Assembly (NCBI GenBank): GCA_937900325.1
Contig: CALCEX010000073.1
Span: 1-18,736, forward strand
Origin: an uncultured Clostridia bacterium
Lineage (GTDB): Bacteria > Bacillota > Clostridia > Christensenellales > CAG-138
Length of the DNA: 18,736 nt
Reading direction: 5' to 3'
The notes beneath the pieces are model-generated. The model saw nothing but the letters and a program-made list of their open reading frames with translations. It did no database searches and had not been told where the DNA came from. The position numbers and the translations under genes are program-made. Below, in pieces: positions 1-5,601 of the stretch; the stretch's first letter is position 1, and each line of letters opens with the position of its first letter.

Positions 1-1
1 G

Positions 2-1018
2 GATTACGGCGCGGATTCACTGCGCTTCAGCCTGGTGACCGGCAACAGCCCCGGCAACGATATGCGCTTTTCCGGCAAAAAGGTAGAGGCCGCCAGAAAC
101 TTCTGCAATAAGGTCTATAACGCCTCCCGGTTTGTCCAGATGAACCTGGGCGATGATAAGATAGGCGATATAGATATGGCAAGGCTGGATATTGCCGACA
201 AGTGGATACTCCACAGGCTCAACGCCGTCGCGGGGGAAGTAACCTCCAATATGGACAACTTCGAGCTCAACGTTGCCGCGCAGAAGGTCTATGATTTCAT
301 ATGGACCGAGTTCTGCGACTGGTATATAGAGATGGCAAAGCCCCGCCTCTATGGCGATGACGAGAGCGCCAAGGCAAACGTGAAAGCTATACTTGTCCGG
401 GTGCTGGGGGACTCCATGAAGCTGCTTCACCCCTTCATGCCTTTTATCACAGAGGAGCTGTATCAGAGCCTGCCAAACGCGGAGGAGACCATCATGTGCG
501 CAAGCTGGCCCCGGTATACCGACAGCTTTGCGTTTGCCGGGGAGGCGGAGAAGATGGAGGGCGTGATGGACGTTATCCGCTCCATAAGGAACCTCCGCGC
601 AGAGATGAACGTGCCCCCTGCAAGGCGTACCGCCGTGTATATAGTCACTCCTGCGGAAAACGCCCCCGCCTTCGAGATGGCAAAGGCATATCTGATGAAG
701 CTGGCCGGCGCGGAGAACGTGATAGTGCAGCAGGATAAGAACGGTATACCCAAAGGAGCGGTAAACGCCGTATGCGCCATGGGCGAGGCCTTCATACCCC
801 TGGATCAGCTTATCGACATAGATAAGGAAATAGAGAGGGTAAACAAGGAGATAAACCGCATGAAGGGCGAGGTTGCCCGCGCGGAGGGCAAGCTGAACAA
901 CCCTGGCTTCGTTGCCAAGGCTCCCGAGAAGGTCATTAACGAGGAAAAGTGCAAGCTGGAGGTGGCCAAGGATATGCTTTCCAAGCTGGAGCATCGCCTT
1001 GCGGAGCTGCAAAAGTAA
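2..1018 (+). CDS. valS: Valyl-tRNA synthetase, C-terminal part (5' truncated by window edge)
   Basis: This is the C-terminal third of a class Ia valyl-tRNA synthetase, which charges tRNA-Val in the cytoplasm. The frame is open from base 2 and begins DYGADSLRFSLVTGNSPGND, the segment that directly follows the KMSKS loop in ValRS, so the catalytic Rossmann fold lies upstream of the window. Next come the alpha-helical anticodon-binding domain (FCDWYIEMAKPRLYGDD and LLHPFMPFITEELYQSLP) and a charged C-terminal coiled-coil tRNA arm (from about IDKEIERVNKEINRMKGEV to the end) ending at TAA 1016-1018. The arm and the anticodon domain are both intact, so nothing suggests a broken gene. The identification rests on recognised ValRS sequence and is close to certain; only the true start cannot be given. 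A hairpin follows 12 bases after the stop. Confidence 0.97.
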   Translation, partial: DYGADSLRFSLVTGNSPGNDMRFSGKKVEAARNFCNKVYNASRFVQMNLGDDKIGDIDMARLDIADKWILHRLNAVAGEVTSNMDNFELNVAAQKVYDFIWTEFCDWYIEMAKPRLYGDDESAKANVKAILVRVLGDSMKLLHPFMPFITEELYQSLPNAEETIMCASWPRYTDSFAFAGEAEKMEGVMDVIRSIRNLRAEMNVPPARRTAVYIVTPAENAPAFEMAKAYLMKLAGAENVIVQQDKNGIPKGAVNAVCAMGEAFIPLDQLIDIDKEIERVNKEINRMKGEVARAEGKLNNPGFVAKAPEKVINEEKCKLEVAKDMLSKLEHRLAELQK

Positions 1019-1030
1019 TATACGGATAAG

Positions 1031-1063
1031 GTCAGGGACGTTCATCATATGGACGCCCTTGAC
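1031..1063 (+). terminator. Hairpin after valS, possible weak terminator
   Basis: A 13-pair stem with one mismatch and two G-U pairs can form between 1031-1043 (GTCAGGGACGTTC) and 1051-1063 (GGACGCCCTTGAC), with a 7-nt loop. No U-run follows, so it is not a classical intrinsic terminator. Its 3' arm overlaps the -35 box of the next promoter. Confidence 0.45.
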
Positions 1064-1088
1064 TTATACCCCAAAATGAGCGTATAAT
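1059..1088 (+). promoter_or_regulatory. Sigma-A type promoter of mntP
   Basis: TTGACT at 1059-1064 and TATAAT at 1083-1088 are separated by 18 bases. The expected transcription start is near 1095, leaving a roughly 40-nt leader before the mntP start codon. Confidence 0.7.
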
Positions 1089-1091
1089 TAC

Positions 1092-1107
1092 AAACCATTC
1101 ATGGTTT
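1092..1107. promoter_or_regulatory. Operator-like palindrome at the mntP transcription start
   Basis: AAACCAT-TC-ATGGTTT is a perfect inverted repeat of 7-base arms with a 2-base spacer. It begins 4 bases after the -10 box, so it covers the predicted transcription start, where a bound repressor would block initiation. A metal-responsive regulator is possible, but the site was not matched to a known MntR or Fur consensus. Confidence 0.4.
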
Positions 1108-1135
1108 TTACCGGGAGAGAGGGGTACAAAAGCTG

Positions 1136-1717
1136 ATGAGCTTACTGGAGATACTCATTCTGGCTGTCGGCCTGTCAATGGACGCTTTTGCCGTATCGAT
1201 ATGCAAGGGCCTTGCCATGAAACGCATAAGCCTGGGAAATGCGGCCATAGTGGGCCTGTGGTTCGGCGGCTTTCAGGCGCTTATGCCGGCGATAGGATAC
1301 TTCCTTGGCTCATGCTTCAGCGATGCCATACAGTCGGTAGATCACTGGGTGTCCTTCATATTGCTTGCTCTTATAGGCGTTAACATGATACGGGAGGCGA
1401 TGTCCAAGGACGAGGCCGCGGGCGAGGACAGCGCATCGCTGTCCTTTAAGACCATGCTTATGCTCGCGGTGGCTACCAGCATAGACGCTCTTTCCGTGGG
1501 CATAACCTTTGCGTTTCTCGATGTGGACATAGCCGGCGCGGTGAGCATCATAGGCTGCACTACCTGCATCATATCCATGGCGGGGGTAAAGGCGGGCAGC
1601 GTTTTCGGAACGAAATACAAGTCAAAGGCGGAGCTGGCAGGAGGCGTTACGCTTATACTCCTGGGTCTCAAGATACTTCTGGAGCATACCGGCATACTTG
1701 CGGGCCTTATGGCCTAA
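1136..1717 (+). CDS. mntP: Manganese efflux pump MntP
   Basis: A 193-aa, six-helix inner-membrane protein of the MntP (formerly YebN/DUF204) family, which exports excess Mn2+ from the cytoplasm. The two family half-repeats are visible: the N-terminal GLSMDAFAVSICKG segment (about residues 13-26), with its conserved membrane Asp, and a second copy LAVATSIDALSVGITF (about residues 112-127), with the matching Asp. The end, KAELAGGVTLILLGLKILLEH, is also typical, and the length is the usual one for the family. ATG 1136 follows a GGGAGAGAGGGG purine stretch that can act as ribosome binding site, although the spacing is long. It has its own promoter and an operator-like palindrome, and looks monocistronic. 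The leader is too short to hold a yybP-ykoY Mn2+ riboswitch, so control by a protein repressor is more likely. Confidence 0.95.
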   Translation: MSLLEILILAVGLSMDAFAVSICKGLAMKRISLGNAAIVGLWFGGFQALMPAIGYFLGSCFSDAIQSVDHWVSFILLALIGVNMIREAMSKDEAAGEDSASLSFKTMLMLAVATSIDALSVGITFAFLDVDIAGAVSIIGCTTCIISMAGVKAGSVFGTKYKSKAELAGGVTLILLGLKILLEHTGILAGLMA

Positions 1718-1750
1718 GTGTTAACTTTCATCCAGGAACGTCTCTCTTTG

Positions 1751-1779
1751 TTGACAGTCTTTTTTACGGGATTTATAAT
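1751..1779 (+). promoter_or_regulatory. Perfect-consensus sigma-A promoter of the redoxin operon
   Basis: TTGACA at 1751-1756 and TATAAT at 1774-1779 are exactly 17 bases apart, an ideal vegetative promoter. Transcription should start near 1786, which is the first base of the first possible ATG of the next gene, so either the mRNA is leaderless or the true start lies a little downstream. Confidence 0.85.
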
Positions 1780-1785
1780 CAGATC

Positions 1786-2688
1786 ATGTACAAGAAGGAA
1801 GATTTTTCATTATGGGCCGGAATAAAAAAAGGCCCTGTTTATAGGGCGGCAAAAAGAGCTTTGCCGGCAGTGCTGGCGGCGGGCTTTTTGTGTTCCTTCG
1901 GCTGCGCAAAAAAGACGGAGGCGGATACCTTCGTGATGGTGGATATAGGGTATCTGGACGACGAGCAGTACGGGGACGACACTACGTTTGTAGCCATAAC
2001 CGGATATGCTACGCCGCAGCCCGTCGTTACCCCGGTGCCTACGCCCGAGCCTACGCCTGAGCCAACAAAGCGGCCCCAGAGCCAGAAGGATAAGCAGAGC
2101 GGCGGCAAGGAGCAGAAGGACGGCAAAAAGGACGACAAGAAGGACGATAAGAAATCCGACGCCACTCCGACCCCTAAGCCTGAGAAAAAGGCAAAGACGC
2201 CGTATTCTGGCAACTATACAAAGCAGTCCCTTTCTTACGAGAGCGGCTCAGAGCCCATAAGCTTCGAGACGACTACGCTGGATGGCAGCAGCACCGGCAG
2301 CAGCCTGTTCAGCAGGAACCGCATAACCATGGTGAATATCTGGACCCGCACCTGACCGAGCTGTCTGCAAGAGATGGGTGATCTCTCAGAATTGGCAAAG
2401 GAGTACAAGGGAAGCGGCTTCAGAATAGTCGGCCTCTCGGCGGACGCGACGCCTGAGAATCCCGATACGGTGCTCAGCTCTAAGGAGATGTTTGAAAGCG
2501 CGGGGGGCAACTTTACCAACATTATTGCCAGCCAGAGCGTGATAAAAACCATGCTTCAGGGCGTTAATACGGTGCCCACGACGAAGTTTTACGATTCGGA
2601 GGGCAGACTCGTAACGGTGGTTCACGGCGCAAAGAGCAAACAGAAGTGGATAGATATTATCGAGACGGTGATGAATGAAAAAGCGTAG
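1786..2688 (+). CDS. TlpA/redoxin-family lipoprotein, predicted selenoprotein with Sec190 (U-P-S-C active site)
   Basis: A predicted extracytoplasmic thiol-disulfide reductase of the thioredoxin-like TlpA/redoxin family. Read through one in-frame TGA (2353-2355) it is 300 aa. In order: basic n-region and hydrophobic segment with a lipobox-like end (FLCSFGC, Cys40), a Pro/Thr/Lys/Asp-rich disordered spacer (about 75-140), then the redoxin fold (about 158-300). The active site reads NIW-TRT-Sec190-PSC193, so TGA replaces the first Cys of the CxxC motif; the cis-proline motif TVPTTKF (about Pro264) is intact. The frame is open on both sides of the TGA. The downstream ATG (2374) has no ribosome binding site, and a bSECIS-like hairpin follows. 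Alternative: a Cys-to-stop mutation or a sequencing error. The start is uncertain: ATG 1786 would be leaderless, while an out-of-frame ATG 1812 with a better ribosome binding site connects only if the A7 tract (1824-1830) were A6. The gene heads a unit with the mini-protein and Fe-S protein downstream. Confidence 0.75.
2353..2355 (+). other. In-frame TGA, predicted selenocysteine codon
   Basis: The TGA is codon 190 of the redoxin lipoprotein and sits at the N-terminal redox Cys of the CxxC motif, the position most often held by Sec in thioredoxin-fold selenoproteins. Cys codons TGC and TGT differ from it by one base. Confidence 0.7.
2364..2390 (+). promoter_or_regulatory. bSECIS-like stem-loop downstream of the TGA
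   Basis: Lower stem TCTG (2364-2367) pairs with CAGA (2387-2390), an internal loop has CAA facing T, and upper stem GAGAT (2371-2375) pairs with ATCTC (2381-2385). The apical loop is GGGTG (2376-2380). The loop starts 20 nt after the TGA and opens with guanines, in line with what is known of bacterial SECIS elements read by SelB. The hairpin is within the coding region, as expected in bacteria. Confidence 0.6.
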
Positions 2689-2815
2689 CATTGTATCATT
2701 GGTACTTTTGGCGGTAGGGCTGGTCTTTATCGTCATAGGCGCGGCAAGGGGAGAGGCCAATGCCGTTATGCAAAAGGCTATAATGATCTGCATGGAGTGT
2801 ATCGGCCTTGGATAA
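2675..2815 (+). CDS. CD1871A-family CXXC-motif mini-protein (46 aa)
   Basis: A 46-aa protein: basic start MKKRS, one hydrophobic helix (about residues 6-23), then a short tail that ends with a Cys-x-x-Cys motif, MICMECIGLG (Cys39 and Cys42). This matches what I recall of the small CD1871A family of CXXC-motif proteins of Clostridia. The ATG at 2675-2677 lies inside the last codons of the redoxin gene, and the gene ends inside the start of the Fe-S membrane protein gene, so the three genes are translationally interlocked. With the helix anchoring it, the CXXC end could pass electrons or disulfides between the membrane Fe-S protein and the lipoprotein, or hold a metal; this role is inference. 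It is too short for most automatic gene finders. Confidence 0.8.
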   Translation: MKKRSIVSLVLLAVGLVFIVIGAARGEANAVMQKAIMICMECIGLG

Positions 2816-3722
2816 GAATAAAAGCAAAAAGAAAAACCACCCTTTTCTCAGGGCCCGAATATACCTTCAGGCCTGCTGGGCGCTGCTGACCAACAGCTAT
2901 GCCTCGGGCTATATAAACGGCACCATATACCAGGGTGGCATGAAGAACATATGCGTTCCGGGCCTGAACTGCTATTCCTGCCCGGGAGCATGGGGCGCAT
3001 GCCCGATGGGCTCGCTGCAAAACGCATTGGCGGGCAGGTCAAATGGGTTCCCGTTTTATGTATTGGGCACGCTTATAACCATAGGCGCGCTGCTGGGCAG
3101 AATAGTGTGCGGCTGGTTATGCCCCTTCGGCCTGGTGCAGGATCTATTGTTCAAGATACCTCCGAAGAAAAAAATACGGCGGCTGCCCGGCGAGAAATAC
3201 CTGCGCAAGATACGCTACGCCGTACTTGCGGTCATGTGCATATTGCTGCCCATGCTTGCAAAAGGCTCATACGGCGTCGGTATGCCATGGTTCTGCAAGT
3301 GGATATGTCCTTCCGGCACGCTGCTGGGAGGCATACCGCTGCTCGCTCTCAACGAGGATCTCAGAAGCGTTATTGGCTGGCTGTTTAGCTGGAAGCTTTT
3401 CATACTGGTGGTGACAATAACGGGCTCCATACTTATGTTCCGCCCGTTCTGCCGCTATATCTGCCCTCTGGGCGCAATATATGGCCTGATGAACCCTGTA
3501 TCGCTGGTAAGGATGCGGGTGAGCCGGAGCCGCTGTGTAGAGTGCGGCGCCTGCCAGAAGGCCTGCGGATTGGATATACCGGTATATAAGGAACCCAACT
3601 CTGCCGACTGCATACGCTGCGGTAAGTGCGTTACCGTATGCCCACACAATGCTCTGAAGCTGGATGCGGCCTTGAAGGGCAAGCGCAGGCGCAGGACGAG
3701 ACAGGAGGATGCGGACGCCTGA
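2808..3722 (+). CDS. NapH/CcoG-like polytopic membrane [4Fe-4S] protein
   Basis: A 304-aa membrane protein that combines several transmembrane helices with two C-terminal bacterial ferredoxin motifs. An N-terminal Cys-rich block reads NCYSCPGAWGACPMG (Cys55, 58, 65, with Cys49 before it). Three membrane Cys pairs follow in the NapH style: CGWLCPFG (101/105), CKWICPSG (163/167) and CRYICPLGA (215/219). The two clusters are C243-x2-C-x2-C-x3-C253 and C268-x2-C-x2-C-x3-CP (278). The protein ends in a basic tail. It probably moves electrons from a cytoplasmic donor across the membrane; given the operon, the acceptor is likely the redoxin lipoprotein, as CcdA or ScsB do for other TlpA-like proteins (inference). 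The start is TTG 2808, overlapping the mini-protein by 8 bases, with GGAG about 10 bases upstream. Other quinone or reductase partners cannot be excluded. Confidence 0.85.
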   Translation: MDKNKSKKKNHPFLRARIYLQACWALLTNSYASGYINGTIYQGGMKNICVPGLNCYSCPGAWGACPMGSLQNALAGRSNGFPFYVLGTLITIGALLGRIVCGWLCPFGLVQDLLFKIPPKKKIRRLPGEKYLRKIRYAVLAVMCILLPMLAKGSYGVGMPWFCKWICPSGTLLGGIPLLALNEDLRSVIGWLFSWKLFILVVTITGSILMFRPFCRYICPLGAIYGLMNPVSLVRMRVSRSRCVECGACQKACGLDIPVYKEPNSADCIRCGKCVTVCPHNALKLDAALKGKRRRRTRQEDADA

Positions 3723-4273
3723 TGAAGTATGACGCCGAGCTGATACGGCTGAAGGATAAGACGTACGGCGTGCTGCGCAATGCGGAGCCATGCGAAGGCG
3801 GCAGGATGCTGGAACTCATGCGTATCTGCGCGGGAGAAACGGAATACCTTATGCACTACCCGGACGAGATAATGCAGAGCGACGAAAGCGAAGCGGCCTT
3901 TATACAGATGAGCAACGAGTCGGATGGAACGCTGCTGCTGGTATGCGATATAGACGGCGAGCTTGTTGGCCTCTGCTCCCTCAGCTGCGCCGGAATGACC
4001 AAGTCCAAGGTGCGGCACAGGGCGCGGGTGGGCATAAGCGTAATAAGCAAATACTGGGGCAAGGGCATCGGCACAATAATGATGAACGCTCTGGAAAAGC
4101 AGGCTAAGGCCGTTGGCATAAGCCAGATGGAGCTGGAGTTTATAGAAGGCAACGACAGGGCGAAGGGCCTTTATGAAAAGCTGGGCTACCGGGTGACGGG
4201 AGAGCTTCCCAACGCGATACACAGCAGGGAAGGCAAACGCCTCGGTATGTTCACCATGATAAAGGAAATATGA
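3722..4273 (+). CDS. GNAT-family N-acetyltransferase
   Basis: A 183-aa cytoplasmic acetyltransferase of the GNAT (RimI/RimJ-like, Acetyltransf_1) fold. The acetyl-CoA pyrophosphate loop is seen as SKYWGKGIGTIMMNALEKQA (Q/R-x-x-G-x-G/A type, about residues 114-133), with the preceding beta strand VGISVI. The C-terminal part shows the usual N-x-x-A-x-x-L-Y-E-K-x-G-Y pattern in GNDRAKGLYEKLGYRVTGE (about 149-167). The substrate cannot be told from sequence. ATG 3722 overlaps the TGA of the Fe-S gene by one base, and AGGAGG at 3703-3708 is 13 bases upstream, so it is the last gene of the redoxin transcript, ending at a clear terminator. A link to redox function is not evident; it may just share the promoter. 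Confidence 0.88.
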   Translation: MKYDAELIRLKDKTYGVLRNAEPCEGGRMLELMRICAGETEYLMHYPDEIMQSDESEAAFIQMSNESDGTLLLVCDIDGELVGLCSLSCAGMTKSKVRHRARVGISVISKYWGKGIGTIMMNALEKQAKAVGISQMELEFIEGNDRAKGLYEKLGYRVTGELPNAIHSREGKRLGMFTMIKEI

Positions 4274-4284
4274 TATTCAAAATA

Positions 4285-4312
4285 AAAAAGGCCGGATGAT
4301 TCCGGCCTTTTT
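4285..4312. terminator. Bidirectional intrinsic terminator
   Basis: GGCCGGA (4290-4296) pairs with TCCGGCC (4301-4307) around a TGAT loop, with an A-run before (4284-4289) and a T-run after (4308-4312). It serves the GNAT operon on the plus strand and the converging radical SAM gene on the minus strand. Confidence 0.92.
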
Positions 4313-4316
4313 ATGA

Positions 4317-5195
4317 TCACAGCCTGTAATTTACCCATTTACAGTATTCTTCAAGCCCGTCCTTGCTGCCATCCCAGTCGGTGCATACCTCGGCATCGGG
4401 AAAGACTACCATTTCGTGCAGTATGGTAAGGGGACCTATTTTGCATATACTGTACGGCAGTATCTTGTGATAGTATACCGTCATGCCGCTGTCCGACAGG
4501 AAGGATACGTCATCGAAGGAGGTTCCCATGTTGTAGTAGTGATATTTGTAGTTTTCGCACAGCGTCTTAAGGAAGGGGCTGTTCTGTATGTGCAGGTTCT
4601 CCGCCGTTACTTCGTTGAAGTTCTCCCGGAAGTGCAGCTCAAGATCTGGCTTGTGGTCATGCTGCTTTTCCCAGCGCCTCACGACGGAGTCCACCCATGA
4701 AAAAGGGGCGCGCTGATTCTGTATGACGCAGTTTATGCGAACGGGAACCTTCAGGCTGCCCAGAACGCTGTCGGCGGCGGGGGCATGGAGGAAGGCGGAG
4801 TCCTTTTCGTATGTATCGAGGTGACGGGAGACGTTTATGCCTTTTACGCAGGGATATTCCACATCGAACAAATGGGCGATCTCCTTTGCGGATTCCGAGG
4901 GGAAAAGGGTGTTTACGTAGACTATCTTATCCCTGAGTATATCCAGCATTTCGCCGAGATAATCCAGATTGTCGCAGGGCTCGCCGCCGGTTATCATTAT
5001 ATCCTCGATGTCGGAATCCGCTATGCGTCGGAGCACTTCGAGAGTCTTATCCAGTGATGTGTCCAGAGTATCATACATCTTGCGGGATTCGCAGAACGGG
5101 CACTTCCTGCCGCAATTATAGGGCACATAAACGTGCGCGGTCTTTTTAGGCCGAACGGTATTTTTTATATTGTCGATGTTGTCAAGGCAATACAT
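4317..5195 (-). CDS. Radical SAM protein of unknown substrate
   Basis: A 292-aa radical SAM enzyme. The [4Fe-4S]-binding motif is YNCGRKCPFC (Cys28-x3-Cys32-x2-Cys35) and the SAM-binding GGEP follows at about residues 70-73 (IMITGGEPCDN). Further radical SAM core strands can be followed to about residue 200; no SPASM or TRAM domain and no second cluster are obvious. The C-terminal part (HFRENFNEV, then DAEVCTDWDGS) is like small stand-alone radical SAM proteins but I do not recognise a specific family. The start is ATG 5193-5195, with GGAGG a few bases upstream; an in-frame ATG 69 bases further upstream lies in the AT-rich promoter region and is rejected. It is monocistronic, with its own promoter and shared terminator. 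Neighbours do not hint at a substrate. Confidence 0.85.
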   Translation of the reverse strand: MYCLDNIDNIKNTVRPKKTAHVYVPYNCGRKCPFCESRKMYDTLDTSLDKTLEVLRRIADSDIEDIMITGGEPCDNLDYLGEMLDILRDKIVYVNTLFPSESAKEIAHLFDVEYPCVKGINVSRHLDTYEKDSAFLHAPAADSVLGSLKVPVRINCVIQNQRAPFSWVDSVVRRWEKQHDHKPDLELHFRENFNEVTAENLHIQNSPFLKTLCENYKYHYYNMGTSFDDVSFLSDSGMTVYYHKILPYSICKIGPLTILHEMVVFPDAEVCTDWDGSKDGLEEYCKWVNYRL

Positions 5196-5234
5196 TGGCA
5201 GTCCTCCAGGGAAATATAAAAAGCTGTAAAGAAA

Positions 5235-5264
5235 ATCATATTTCAAATAATAATTATATTTCAA
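5235..5264 (-). promoter_or_regulatory. Promoter of the radical SAM gene
   Basis: On the minus strand TTGAAA (5264-5259) and TATGAT (5240-5235) are 18 bases apart, giving transcription start near 5228 and a leader of about 33 nt. The surrounding AT-rich stretch offers other weak boxes. Confidence 0.5.
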
Positions 5265-5372
5265 TATAAATTATAGTATAACATGAGCGGGGGCATTTTC
5301 AAGAAAAGTTTATCCTTTAACAAATTCAAAGCTTTTCTTTATGAAAAAAAGGCTGAATTTGGCGTATGGCTG

Positions 5373-5402
5373 TTGAAATGATGCAGACGAATATGATATA
5401 TT
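5373..5402 (+). promoter_or_regulatory. Promoter of the ABC ATPase leader
   Basis: TTGAAA (5373-5378) and TATATT (5397-5402) are 18 bases apart. Transcription from here (about 5409) would give a roughly 180-nt untranslated leader before the ATPase start. The bases between 5265 and 5372 are AT-rich and hold no recognisable gene. Confidence 0.5.
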
Positions 5403-5408
5403 TACTAA

Positions 5409-5588
5409 AATAAACCTATTTAACCCCAGCGGGTTACTCCACTTAAATAATCCGTGAGGGGCTAAAAAAGGAGAAGATCCGCCACGGCTGGCGGTGCGGC
5501 AGTGTGGAGACCTGTCGTAATGGGATAATTGCCTTTATCCCGAGGCCGTTCCTTGCGGAGGCAAAATGGCCGCAGCCGAAAAAAGAAT
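5409..5588 (+). ncRNA. Hairpin-rich 5' leader of the sugar ABC ATPase (candidate cis-regulatory RNA)
   Basis: Four hairpins follow one another. TAACCC/GGGTTA (5421-5436) has a 4-nt loop; CCGCCA/TGGCGG (5479-5494) has loop CGGC; GGGATAA/TTATCCC (5522-5541) has a 6-nt loop; TTGC/GCAA (5553-5564) has loop GGAG, which holds the only good Shine-Dalgarno sequence. The stems are perfect and closely spaced, and the leader is far longer than others in this window. I could not match it to a riboswitch class I know. It could be a ligand- or protein-sensing leader, or an attenuator that masks GGAGG. Confidence 0.45.
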
Positions 5589-5601
5589 ATGGCAAAGGTG
5601 A
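5566..5601 (+). CDS. Possible 11-codon upstream ORF overlapping the ATPase start
   Basis: ATG 5566 is placed 4 bases after GCGGAGG (5556-5562), the only strong ribosome binding site in the region, and encodes MAAAEKRIWQR before TGA 5599-5601. The stop lies just inside the ATPase gene, whose own ATG (5589) is preceded only by A-rich sequence. This could be a leader peptide that brings ribosomes to the ATPase start by coupling. It may also be chance. Confidence 0.35.
   Translation: MAAAEKRIWQR

Noticed and set aside
1089..1135. yybP-ykoY manganese riboswitch before mntP
   Set aside because: With the promoter at 1059-1088 the leader is only about 40 nt, too short for this riboswitch, and its conserved helices are not seen.
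1786..2688. Redoxin gene as a pseudogene split by a nonsense codon
   Set aside because: The TGA falls exactly on the catalytic Cys, the frame is intact on both sides, downstream genes overlap normally and a bSECIS-like hairpin follows. Selenocysteine is a better explanation, though not proven.
5409..5588. Known riboswitch (TPP, cobalamin, SAM, c-di-GMP, lysine, FMN, glmS) or T-box in the ATPase leader
   Set aside because: None of the conserved cores I know for these classes is present; it is left as an unassigned leader.
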